Source: DASVXQ01 sp036392615
Lineage (GTDB): Bacteria; Actinomycetota; CALGFH01
DNA length: 13,003 nucleotides
Assembly: GCA_036392615.1 (NCBI GenBank)
Contig: DASVXQ010000082.1
Location: 1-13,003 of the forward strand
Reading direction: 5' to 3'
Positions 7,024 to 13,003 of the stretch are shown here, piece by piece. The stretch's first letter is position 1. The number at the start of each line of letters is the position of its first letter. The notes under the pieces were generated by a model. The model searched no databases. It was not told where the DNA came from and saw nothing but the letters and a program-made list of their open reading frames with translations. The position numbers were made by a program, and so were the translations under genes.

Positions 7024-7770
7024 ATGGCGGCCGTGGTTGCGGACACCTACTGCTCGAACACCGACCTCTACAAGGACCCCAGCCTCTCCGAGGGCGTCGA
7101 CTACGCGCGCCGCTTGCGGCGCCAGGAGGTGTTCGACGACTGCCCTGCCGGCCAGGGCGGCGTCGTCAGGACCACGATCATCGCCCCGCACGGCGGCGGG
7201 ATCGAGTTCGGCACCTCCGAGCTGTGCCTGGCGGTCGCCGGCTACCACCCGGCGACCCTCGAGGTGACGCCCCCGGGCGGGGTCACCCACGACTACTGGA
7301 TGTTCGAGGGGCTGCGGTCCTCCAACAACAGCCAGCTCCACGTCACCTCGACCCACTGCGACGACACCGTGGCGCTGTCGCTGTGCGCCGGCGCGCTGAA
7401 CGTGCTGGCCCAGCACGGCTGCACCGCCGCGCAGGCCGGCCTGGACGAGCACGCCCAGGCCGTGCTGGTCGGCGGCCGCAACGCCGTGCTCAAGCGCGCC
7501 CTGCTGCGACAGTTCAGCGCCGTGGGGATCACCGCGATCGACGCCATCGACCACGACGCCGTCAACGGCGACGAGCAGACCAACATCGCCAACCGCACGC
7601 TGCTCGGCATGGGCGGGCACCTGGAGATCACCGGCCCGCTGCGGCTGGCGATGTTCGAGGTCAACACCCGCGAGGACCGCAAGAACACCACCACGCAGGT
7701 CTTCTGGGACTTCGTGGCGGCCTGCCGCAATGCCCTCGCCGAGATCGAAGCGGACCAAGCCATCCTGTAG
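7024..7770 (+). CDS. Poly-gamma-glutamate hydrolase family protein (phage PghP-like)
   Basis: This 248-residue protein matches the poly-gamma-glutamate hydrolase family (PF05908), whose phage member PghP is a zinc enzyme with a carboxypeptidase-like fold. Visible motifs are APHGGGIEFGTSE (55-66), probably supplying zinc ligands His56 and a glutamate. LHVTSTHCDD is at 105-114, HGCTA at 131-135 and VLVGGRN at 147-153. NIANRTLLGMGGHLEIT runs from 187 to 203. The set is complete, so the protein is probably active. There is no signal peptide, as in phage and many bacterial members. Its substrate could be a gamma-glutamyl polymer, but that is not shown. The frame stays open upstream to a GTG at 6940; ATG 7024 is preferred because homology begins soon after it and purine-rich GGGGGA sits four bases before. 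The gene stands alone between a livF remnant and a strong terminator. Confidence 0.82.
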   Translation: MAAVVADTYCSNTDLYKDPSLSEGVDYARRLRRQEVFDDCPAGQGGVVRTTIIAPHGGGIEFGTSELCLAVAGYHPATLEVTPPGGVTHDYWMFEGLRSSNNSQLHVTSTHCDDTVALSLCAGALNVLAQHGCTAAQAGLDEHAQAVLVGGRNAVLKRALLRQFSAVGITAIDAIDHDAVNGDEQTNIANRTLLGMGGHLEITGPLRLAMFEVNTREDRKNTTTQVFWDFVAACRNALAEIEADQAIL

Positions 7771-7796
7771 TCCGCCGGATCCCTGCCGGCACACAG

Positions 7797-7837
7797 CGAC
7801 CTGGGCCAGGGCATATCAGATGCCCTGGCCCAGGTCG
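7797..7837. terminator. Perfect 18-bp hairpin, bidirectional terminator
   Basis: CGACCTGGGCCAGGGCAT (7797-7814) is exactly complementary to 7820-7837, with a five-base loop ATCAG. It lies 26 bases after the stop of the poly-gamma-glutamate hydrolase gene and 10 bases beyond the stop of the convergent permease gene. It can therefore end transcription from both sides. There is no strong T-run. It is the longest perfect inverted repeat I found in the window. Confidence 0.8.
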
Positions 7838-7847
7838 GGTGCGCCGC

Positions 7848-8678
7848 TCAGGCGTCGCCGCGGCGCAGCCGCCAGGCGGCCAGCGCCAGCAGGACCGCCA
7901 CGTAGAGGCAGAAGACGCCGAGCCCGGTCCACGGCGCCAGCATGAACGGATCGGGCTGCACGCTGGTGACCGCGATCCCCGCGGGGGCCGGCAGGTAGCC
8001 GTAGATGTGGTCGGACACGCTCGAGGGCAGCAGGCCCACCAGGATCTGCGGGGCGAACAGCAGGCCGAACAGGGCGCCGACCGCCCCGGCGGTGCTGCGC
8101 AGCAGGGCGCCCAGACCGAGCCCGAGCAGGCCGACGGCGACCAGGTACAGCGCCGCTCCGAGCACGGCCCGCGCGGTGCCGGGCTGGCTCAGGCTGGTGT
8201 CGAGCTTCCCGGAGGCCAGGATCGACTGGCCGACCAGGAAGGCCGCGAAGGTGGCCGGGACACACAGCGCCAGCAGCGCCAGCGCGAAGCCGACCGCCTT
8301 GCCCCACAGCACCGGCAGCCGGCTGGGGACCGCCGCGAAGCTGGTGCGGATCATGCCGCTGGCGTACTCGCCGGTGAACAGCAGCGCGCCCAGGATGCCG
8401 ACGGCGATCTGCGCGAGCTGGACGCCGCTGAGGCTGATGGCGGTGGGGTCGAAGCTGGCGATGGACGCCGGGTCGTGCGGTGGCCTGGCGACCCGGACGC
8501 CGGCGTACAGCGCGCCGAAGCCGACGATCAGCACGGCCGCGGTGAGCAGCGACCACGCGCTCGACGGCAGCGAGCGCAGCTTGGTCCACTCGGAGCGGAT
8601 CACCCTGGTCTGGGTCACCCGCTGGTCGCCCCGGTATGACGGCAGGGCGTGTGTGGTCTGCTCGGTCATGGTGCTCAT
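7848..8678 (-). CDS. ABC-2 type exporter permease
   Basis: This 276-residue membrane protein has an N-terminal cytoplasmic segment ending RVIRSEWTKLRSLPSSAW, the hallmark of actinobacterial ABC-2 permeases. About six hydrophobic segments follow: near 42-61, a cluster around residues 85-100, then 120-145, 165-190, 195-212 and a last one before the C-terminal WRLRRGDA. With the ATPase encoded immediately upstream it should form a two-subunit exporter of the bacitracin/daunorubicin-resistance type, at the cytoplasmic membrane. The start at 8678 is fixed by a four-base ATGA overlap with the ATPase stop and by GGAGGG just before it; a second ATG three codons in is possible. The substrate, whether drug, antimicrobial peptide or lipid, cannot be inferred. 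Confidence 0.87.
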   Translation of the reverse strand: MSTMTEQTTHALPSYRGDQRVTQTRVIRSEWTKLRSLPSSAWSLLTAAVLIVGFGALYAGVRVARPPHDPASIASFDPTAISLSGVQLAQIAVGILGALLFTGEYASGMIRTSFAAVPSRLPVLWGKAVGFALALLALCVPATFAAFLVGQSILASGKLDTSLSQPGTARAVLGAALYLVAVGLLGLGLGALLRSTAGAVGALFGLLFAPQILVGLLPSSVSDHIYGYLPAPAGIAVTSVQPDPFMLAPWTGLGVFCLYVAVLLALAAWRLRRGDA

Positions 8679-9598
8679 CCCTCCACTGACTCGGTGCCGG
8701 GGGCGCGGAACTCGACCGCGTCCCTGGTCATGTCGACGAAGGCCTCTTCCAGCGATGCCTGCCGTGCGGTCAGCTCCAGCAGGGTGATCCCGGCCGCGCC
8801 GGCGGCCGTGCCGACCTGGTCGGTGCTCATGCCCGAGACGGTCAGCGCGCCGTCCTGGTCTGGCGAGACGGTGGCGCCGCGCGACTGGAGCAGCGCTGCC
8901 AGCGCGCCCGGGTCGGTGGTGCGGACCCGCACGGCGTCGCGCGCGGCGCCGGCGATGAACGCCTCCATGGTGGTGTCGGCGATCAGGCGCCCGCGGCCGA
9001 TGACGATCAGGCGCTGCGCGGTGAGCGCCATCTCGCTCATCAGGTGCGAGGAGACGAACACCGTCCTGCCCTCGTCGGCCAGCCCGCGCAGCAGCGACCG
9101 GATCCAGCGGATTCCCTCGGTGTCGAGGCCGTTCACCGGCTCGTCGAGGATCACCGTGTGGGGGTCGCCGAGCAGCGCCGCGGCGATGCCCAGGCGCTGG
9201 CCCATGCCGAGCGAGAAGCCGCCGGCGCGCCGGCGGGCGACCTCGCGCAGGCCGACCGCCTCGATGACCTCGTCCACCCTGGAGCGCGGCATGCCGCAGG
9301 TCTGCGCGATCGCCCGGAGGTGGTTGGTGGCGCTGCGGCCCGGGTGGACCGAGCGGGCGTCCAGCAGGGCGCCGACCTCCCGCAGCGGCGCGGCGTGCCG
9401 CTGGTACGGCTTGCCGTTGACGGTCACCGACCCGCTGGTGGGCGCGTCCAGCCCGAGGATCAGCCGCATGGTGGTCGACTTCCCGGCGCCGTTTGGCCCC
9501 AGGAAGCCGGTCACCACGCCCGGCCGCACGGCGAAGGTCAGGTCGTCGACCGCGACCTTGTCGCCGTATCGTTTGGTCAACCCGTGTGCTTCGATCAT
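8675..9598 (-). CDS. ABC exporter ATP-binding protein (BcrA/DrrA-like)
   Basis: This 307-residue cytoplasmic ATPase drives the neighbouring ABC-2 permease. Walker A GPNGAGKST is at 34-42. The signature appears as SLGMGQR (129-135) instead of LSGGQ, usual for this exporter group. Walker B VILDEP carries Glu153, followed by NGLDTEG, and the switch histidine is His185 in SSHLMSE. Residues from about 215 form the C-terminal domain seen in DrrA-like proteins, ending ASLEEAFVDMT. The start at 9598 (MIEAHGLTKRYG) has purine-rich GGGGACGG upstream and gives the normal family length. The frame continues open upstream, but that extension falls in non-homologous intergenic sequence. The gene is divergent from the histidine kinase gene, a layout typical of transporters controlled by the adjacent two-component system. 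Confidence 0.9.
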   Translation of the reverse strand: MIEAHGLTKRYGDKVAVDDLTFAVRPGVVTGFLGPNGAGKSTTMRLILGLDAPTSGSVTVNGKPYQRHAAPLREVGALLDARSVHPGRSATNHLRAIAQTCGMPRSRVDEVIEAVGLREVARRRAGGFSLGMGQRLGIAAALLGDPHTVILDEPVNGLDTEGIRWIRSLLRGLADEGRTVFVSSHLMSEMALTAQRLIVIGRGRLIADTTMEAFIAGAARDAVRVRTTDPGALAALLQSRGATVSPDQDGALTVSGMSTDQVGTAAGAAGITLLELTARQASLEEAFVDMTRDAVEFRAPGTESVEG

Positions 9599-9619
9599 CT
9601 CGACCGTCCCCTTCTCGGC

Positions 9620-9655
9620 GGCGTGGGCTCCAGTCGCGTGGAGCCCGATGACGCC
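9620..9655 (-). promoter_or_regulatory. Hairpin in the 5' leader of the exporter operon
   Basis: GGGCTCCA (9625-9632) pairs perfectly with TGGAGCCC (9639-9646) around a six-base loop. GGCGT (9620-9624) pairs with ACGCC (9651-9655) below it, with a four-base bulge (9647-9650). Thirteen base pairs thus lie about ten bases before the ribosome-binding site of the ATPase gene. It could be an RNA structure that limits translation, or a protein-binding palindrome. The sequence alone does not decide. Confidence 0.4.
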
Positions 9656-9726
9656 TCGCATCGTCGCGGGACGGGGACGCGCTGTCGTTGGGGCGCCCGG
9701 CCCCGGCGTGGTGGGGTTTTCCACAC

Positions 9727-9744
9727 GGCAACCGAGGGGTTGCC
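9727..9744. promoter_or_regulatory. Inverted repeat GGCAACC-N4-GGTTGCC, candidate operator
   Basis: The arms GGCAACC (9727-9733) and GGTTGCC (9738-9744) are perfectly symmetric around GAGG. They lie 26 bases upstream of the -10 box of the kinase gene, in the region shared with the divergent exporter. The location around -35 to -55 suits binding by the LuxR-type response regulator encoded here, giving autoregulation and exporter control. This assignment is inferred from position and symmetry only. Confidence 0.35.
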
Positions 9745-9770
9745 ACATGGCCGGCGCCGCTTGCGCTGGT

Positions 9771-9783
9771 TACTGTTCCCACA
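9771..9783 (+). promoter_or_regulatory. Leaderless -10 box of the histidine kinase gene
   Basis: TACTGT (9771-9776) matches TANNNT and stands exactly six bases before the ATG at 9783. No Shine-Dalgarno sequence is present. TTGCCA at 9740 is too far away, 25 bases from the box, to be a normal -35 element. The arrangement fits a leaderless transcript and mirrors two other genes in this window. Confidence 0.55.
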
Positions 9784-11069
9784 TGACCTCGATCGACGTG
9801 ACCACCGCACGGCGCGCGCCGGCCGGCGCGCTGCGGGCCCTTTGGGCGCCGCGCAGCCGGCGCGCGACCCTCCACACGGTCGCCGGGCTGCCGCTCGCCG
9901 CCGGCGCCTGGCTGGTGGTCGCCGCGCTGGCGGTCGGCTGGGGCGCCGCGGTCTGGAGCCTGATCGGCGGGCCCACCGGGGCGTGGATCCTGGCGGTCTT
10001 CTACGTGCTGGTGGCGCTGGCCGCTCCGCTGGCGTTCCCATGGGTCGTCCGGGCGTTCGGCGCCGCGCAGCGGGCGCGGTTGCGGGGCATCCTCGACGTC
10101 GAGCTGCTGACGCCGCCCGGCGGCACTGGCCCGTGGCCGCTGCGGCTGGTCTGGCCGTGGCGCGCCGCCTCGACCTGGCGGCAGCTCGCCTACCACCTGG
10201 TGGCGCTGGCGGTCGTGGTCGCCGGCGGCGCGCTGGTGGCGCTCTGCTGGCTGGCGCTGCCGCTCACCCCGCTGGCGATCGGGCTTCGGAGCGGCGCCGG
10301 CTGGTCGGCCCTGTGGGTCCTCCCGCTAGCGATCGCCATGCTGCTGGCCGCGCCCTGGGTGGCCCGCGGGGTGGCGTACCTGGACGTCCGCGCGGCCCGC
10401 GCGCTGCTCGGCCCGAGCCGCGCCGAGGAGCTGGCGCTGCGGGTGGAGTCGCTGGCCCGCAGCCGCGCCGAGATCGTCGCGGCGACCGACGCGGAGCGGC
10501 GCAGGATCGAACGCGACCTCCACGACGGCGCCCAGCAGCGGCTGGTCTCCCTGGCGATGCACCTCGGCATGGCCCGCGCCAGCCTGACCGACGCGAGCGA
10601 GCCCGCCAGGCGAGCGATCGCCGAGGCCCACGACGAGGCCGTGCAGGCCCTGGCCGAGCTGCGCGAGTTCGTCCGCGGGCTGCACCCGGCGGTGCTCAAC
10701 GACCGCGGCCTGGACGCCGCCCTGTCCGGCATCGCGGCGCGGGCGCCGCTGCCGGTCCGCCTGCGGGTCGACGTGACGCCCCGCTGCTCGCCGAGCATCG
10801 AGGCGGTGGCCTACTTCGTCGTCTCGGAGTCGCTCACCAACGTCGCCAGGCACGCCCGCGCGCGGCGTGCCGAGGTGACCGTCGAGCGCAGCGGCGACCG
10901 GCTGCGGATCGTGGTCAGCGACGACGGCGTCGGCGGCGCGTCCGAGGGCGCCGGCAGCGGCCTGCGCGGGCTGGCGCAGCGGGCCTCCGCGGTCGACGGC
11001 ACGATGACCGTCCACAGCCCGCCCGGCGGGCCGACCAGGATCACCGTGGAGCTGCCATGCGAGTCGTGA
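9783..11069 (+). CDS. Membrane sensor histidine kinase (NarL-partner type)
   Basis: This 428-residue kinase has about four hydrophobic segments (near 36-60, 68-88, 136-162 and 175-195) with almost no extracytoplasmic loop. They are arranged as in the actinobacterial 'putative sensor' domain (PF13796). A linker helix follows, then the HisKA_3 dimerisation and phosphoacceptor domain with ERDLHDGAQQRLV, where His247 is the expected phosphorylation site. The ATP-binding domain shows the N-box SESLTNVARHA and the G-boxes DDGVGGA and GSGLRGLAQRA. It senses membrane or envelope conditions, probably within the bilayer as intramembrane-sensing kinases do, and phosphorylates the regulator encoded next. 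The ATG at 9783 begins the homologous region and has a TANNNT box six bases upstream. The 3' end overlaps the regulator gene by 13 bases. Confidence 0.9.
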   Translation: MTSIDVTTARRAPAGALRALWAPRSRRATLHTVAGLPLAAGAWLVVAALAVGWGAAVWSLIGGPTGAWILAVFYVLVALAAPLAFPWVVRAFGAAQRARLRGILDVELLTPPGGTGPWPLRLVWPWRAASTWRQLAYHLVALAVVVAGGALVALCWLALPLTPLAIGLRSGAGWSALWVLPLAIAMLLAAPWVARGVAYLDVRAARALLGPSRAEELALRVESLARSRAEIVAATDAERRRIERDLHDGAQQRLVSLAMHLGMARASLTDASEPARRAIAEAHDEAVQALAELREFVRGLHPAVLNDRGLDAALSGIAARAPLPVRLRVDVTPRCSPSIEAVAYFVVSESLTNVARHARARRAEVTVERSGDRLRIVVSDDGVGGASEGAGSGLRGLAQRASAVDGTMTVHSPPGGPTRITVELPCES

Positions 11070-11698
11070 TCGCCGAGGACTCCGTGCTGCTGCGCGAGGG
11101 CCTGACCAAGCTGCTGGCCGAGGGCGGCTTCGAGGTGGCCGCGGCCGTGCCCGACGCCGACCGGCTGCTGCGCGCCGTCGGCGAGCACCGCCCCGACCTG
11201 GTGGTGGTCGACGTGCGGATGCCGCCGACCCACACCGACGAGGGCATCCGCGCCGCGCTGGTGATCCGCCGCCAGTACCCGGAGGTGGCCATCCTGGTGC
11301 TGTCGCAGTACGTCGAGGAGCGCTACGCCACCGACCTCCTCTCGGTGCGGACCAGCGGCGTCGGCTACCTGCTCAAGGACCGCGTGGCGCAGGTGTCCGA
11401 CTTCCTCGACGCGCTGCGCCGGGTGGCCGCCGGCGGCACCGCGCTCGACCCCGAGGTGGTCGCGCAGCTGCTGGTCCGCCACCGCGACGACCCGATGGAC
11501 CGGCTGACCCCGCGTGAGCTCCAGGTGCTGAAGATGATGGCCGAGGGGCGCAGCAACCACGCCATCGTCGAGGCGCTGCACGTCAGCCCCAGCGCGGTCG
11601 AGAAGTACGTCAGCGGCATCTTCACCAAGCTCGACCTGCCGCCCACCGACACCGAGAACCGCCGGGTCCTGGCCGTGCTGAAGTACCTGCGCATGTGA
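11057..11698 (+). CDS. LuxR/NarL-family response regulator
   Basis: This 213-residue protein has an N-terminal receiver domain with the acidic pair Glu7-Asp8, the phosphoacceptor Asp52 in VVVDVRMPP, Ser83 in VLSQYVE and Lys107 in YLLKD. The LuxR-type helix-turn-helix occupies about 148-212. It begins LTPRELQVLKMMAEG, and its recognition helix lies in VSPSAVEKYVSGIF. All residues needed for phosphotransfer are present. It is the cytoplasmic DNA-binding partner of the kinase encoded just upstream, with a 13-base overlap implying coupled translation. The likely target is the divergent exporter and its own promoter, by gene order. The start ATG at 11057 gives the exact canonical N-terminus MRVVIAEDS. 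Confidence 0.93.
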   Translation: MRVVIAEDSVLLREGLTKLLAEGGFEVAAAVPDADRLLRAVGEHRPDLVVVDVRMPPTHTDEGIRAALVIRRQYPEVAILVLSQYVEERYATDLLSVRTSGVGYLLKDRVAQVSDFLDALRRVAAGGTALDPEVVAQLLVRHRDDPMDRLTPRELQVLKMMAEGRSNHAIVEALHVSPSAVEKYVSGIFTKLDLPPTDTENRRVLAVLKYLRM

Positions 11699-11701
11699 CG
11701 C

Positions 11702-11730
11702 GCCGCGGCGAGGGCAGGCGCCGCCGCGGC
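11702..11730. terminator. Inverted repeat between convergent genes
   Basis: GCCGCGGCG (11702-11710) pairs perfectly with CGCCGCGGC (11722-11730) around an 11-base loop. It starts three bases after the response regulator stop and reaches the first base of the convergent araC stop codon. It can act as terminator for both. Pure GC arms in a GC-rich genome make chance somewhat more likely than for the 7797 hairpin. Confidence 0.5.
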
Positions 11731-12548
11731 TACCGGGGCGACTGGCGCGCGTAGCGGCCCGGCGGGATGCCGACGTGGCGCTTGAACTGGCGGGTGAAGT
11801 GGGCCTGGTCGTAGAAGCCGACCCCCGCCGCGACCATGGCGACCGGCTCGCCGCCGAGCAGGCGCCTGCGGGCGGCGTCGATGCGCCGCGACAGGACGTA
11901 CTGGTGTGGGGCGATCCCGAAGGTGCCCGCGAAGCTCCGGACCAGGTGGGCCGGCGAGACGCCGAGCACGGCGCCGGCATCGGCCAGGGTGGTGCGCTCG
12001 AACAGCCGCGCGTCGAGCAGCTCGCGCAGCGAGCGCGCCAGCGTGCCGCCCGCGCGGCCCGGGCCGGTCGGCGGCCGCTCGCCCAGGTGCGCGCGGAGCC
12101 GCTCGCCGACGCTCGCCAGCCGCGCCTCGGCCTCCAGGGCGTCGTCGGGCTCGCGCAGCGCGCGGTGCAGGGCGTGGACGGCGTGCAGCAGGCCCGGCTC
12201 GCGGACGTCGGGCTCGTCCACCGCCCGGCCGGTCAGGCGCTCGTCGAGCACCCCGGTGTCGAGGTAGAGGACGCGCTTGCGGAACCCGGCGGCGCCGGCC
12301 GGGCGGCCGTCGTGGACCACGTGGGGCGGCAGGATGCTGACCCGCCCGCCGCGGGCGCCGCGCCGGCGCGTCTCCAGGTCGTAGCGGATGGCGCCGTCGT
12401 CCACCACGAACACCGTCCAGGCGTCGTGCACGTGCGGCGGGTAGGCGTACTCGACGAACCGGGCGTGAAAGACCTCGTCCACCCCGGCGACCACCGGCTT
12501 CCACGCCCGGACCCACTCCCGCTCGACCGGGAGCCGACCAGCCGACAT
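11730..12548 (-). CDS. AraC-family transcriptional regulator
   Basis: This 272-residue protein has an N-terminal cupin-type ligand domain (about 25-105). The pattern YPPHVHDAWTVFVVDDG at 36-52 and LPPHVVHDG at 73-81 is typical of the AraC_binding domain. The C-terminal part (about 170-272) is the double helix-turn-helix. The first helix pair includes LADAGAVLGVSPAHLVRSF. The second contains VGFYDQAHFTRQFKRHVGIPPGRYA, an intact copy of the family signature. It is probably a cytoplasmic one-component regulator that senses a small molecule. It is divergent from a LysE-type exporter gene, so control of that exporter is the obvious guess. The ATG at 12548 has no ribosome-binding site but has a TANNNT box six bases upstream. 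Open frame further upstream overlaps the divergent gene and is not used. Confidence 0.9.
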   Translation of the reverse strand: MSAGRLPVEREWVRAWKPVVAGVDEVFHARFVEYAYPPHVHDAWTVFVVDDGAIRYDLETRRRGARGGRVSILPPHVVHDGRPAGAAGFRKRVLYLDTGVLDERLTGRAVDEPDVREPGLLHAVHALHRALREPDDALEAEARLASVGERLRAHLGERPPTGPGRAGGTLARSLRELLDARLFERTTLADAGAVLGVSPAHLVRSFAGTFGIAPHQYVLSRRIDAARRRLLGGEPVAMVAAGVGFYDQAHFTRQFKRHVGIPPGRYARQSPR

Positions 12549-12560
12549 GCAAGGATCGTA
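12548..12560 (-). promoter_or_regulatory. Leaderless -10 box of the araC-type gene
   Basis: On the minus strand TACGAT (12560-12555) is followed by six bases and then the ATG at 12548. This matches TANNNT-N6-RTG, and there is no Shine-Dalgarno sequence. The region where a -35 box would lie is occupied by a perfect palindrome (12564-12587), so the regulator may act on its own promoter. Confidence 0.55.
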
Positions 12561-12563
12561 CAA

Positions 12564-12587
12564 GACCCCGCCCCAGCCGGCGGGGTC
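12564..12587. promoter_or_regulatory. Perfect 9-6-9 palindrome in the araC/lysE intergenic region
   Basis: GACCCCGCC (12564-12572) and GGCGGGGTC (12579-12587) are exact reverse complements around a six-base spacer. The element begins four bases upstream of the -10 box of the AraC-type gene and lies 39 bases before the exporter start. The size and symmetry fit a protein-binding operator serving both divergent genes. AraC proteins more often bind direct repeats, so another regulator, or a chance GC-rich hairpin, remains possible. Confidence 0.45.
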
Positions 12588-12626
12588 CACTGGCGGCATG
12601 GACCACCGCACGGCACCCACGGCGCG

Positions 12627-13003
12627 ATGCGCGAGCTGCTCGGCCTGATCGGCCTGGCGTTCGTCGTCTCGGTGACCCCGGGGCCGAACAACTCGCTGCT
12701 GCTGGCCTCGGGGCTGCGGTTCGGCTTCCGCGGGACCGCGCGGCACGTCGCCGGCACGGCCGTCGGGATGGGCGTGCTGATCCTGGTGATGGCCGGCGGG
12801 GTCGGCGTGGTCCTGCTGGCGCTCCCGGGGGTCGACCTCGCCCTGAAGCTGGCGGGCTCCGCCTACCTGGTCTACCTGGCGTGGCGGATCGCCAGGAGCC
12901 ACGGGCCGAGCACGGCGGTGGTCTCGCGGCCGCTCGGGGTGCTGAACGCCGCGGCCTTCCAGTTCGCCAACCCCAAGGCCTGGCTGTTCGGGCTGGCGGC
13001 GGC
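12627..13003 (+). CDS. LysE/RhtB-family amino-acid exporter, 3' partial
   Basis: The frame is open from the ATG at 12627 to the right edge, giving about 125 residues of a usual 205. The start MRELLGLIGLAFVVSVTPGP followed by NNSLLLASGLRFGFR is the classic LysE/RhtB N-terminus, with the conserved TPGPN motif at the end of the first membrane helix. Further hydrophobic segments run at about 41-63 and 66-82. NPKAWLFGLAA near the edge is the second family motif, close to the fourth helix. The protein exports amino acids or related metabolites from the cytoplasm. No good ribosome-binding site precedes the ATG. An ATG at 12598 is in another frame. The gene is divergent from the AraC-type regulator. 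Confidence 0.85.
   Translation, partial: MRELLGLIGLAFVVSVTPGPNNSLLLASGLRFGFRGTARHVAGTAVGMGVLILVMAGGVGVVLLALPGVDLALKLAGSAYLVYLAWRIARSHGPSTAVVSRPLGVLNAAAFQFANPKAWLFGLAA

Noticed and set aside
9599..9748. A 50-residue N-terminal extension of the exporter ATPase
   Set aside because: The frame is open but the extension covers the structured leader and lacks homology. MIEAHGLTKRYG at 9598 is the standard family start.
1..13003. CRISPR arrays, tRNA or rRNA genes, transposase genes, integrase or prophage structural genes
   Set aside because: Read through for repeats and family motifs; none was seen. The hydrolase gene is phage-like by family but has no phage neighbours.

Overview
The window is GC-rich DNA, densely coding on both strands and cut at both ends. 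The lineage looks like Actinomycetota. An LpqY/SugABC-type trehalose ABC transporter is present. The histidine kinase appears to carry the actinobacterial 'putative sensor' membrane domain. Translational coupling by ATGA overlaps is frequent, and three genes appear to be leaderless, with a TANNNT box exactly 6 nt before the start codon. I cannot name a genus; deep-branching lineages remain possible. No rRNA, tRNA, CRISPR array, insertion sequence or prophage structure was seen.

Layout, left to right. Positions 2-793 hold the 3' part of a gene for a Gmad2-domain protein. Positions 1047-1376 hold a small unknown gene whose 5' end looks frameshifted: the good ribosome-binding site and ATG at 1000 lie in another frame. 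Positions 1402-2331 encode an endonuclease/exonuclease/phosphatase-fold hydrolase. Positions 2433-6696 are a four-gene operon, lpqY-sugA-sugB-sugC-like, for ATP-driven uptake of a disaccharide, most likely trehalose. The next 327 bases hold a decayed fragment of a LivF-type ABC ATPase. A stand-alone poly-gamma-glutamate hydrolase family gene follows at 7024-7770. It converges on a two-gene ABC exporter on the minus strand (7848-9598), and a perfect 18-bp hairpin sits between them as a bidirectional terminator.

The exporter genes are divergent from a histidine kinase/response regulator pair (9783-11698). The shared 184-bp intergenic region holds two inverted repeats. The natural reading is a stress- or drug-responsive module in which the two-component system controls the exporter, but this is inference. 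The response regulator converges on an AraC-family regulator (11730-12548, minus), again with a hairpin in between. The AraC gene is divergent from a LysE/RhtB-family amino-acid exporter that runs off the right edge. A perfect 9-6-9 palindrome next to the AraC promoter is a good candidate operator.

I found no clearly new biological system. The most informative signals are the three matching leaderless-start signatures, the livF remnant, the frameshift in the small unknown gene and the palindromic operator candidates.
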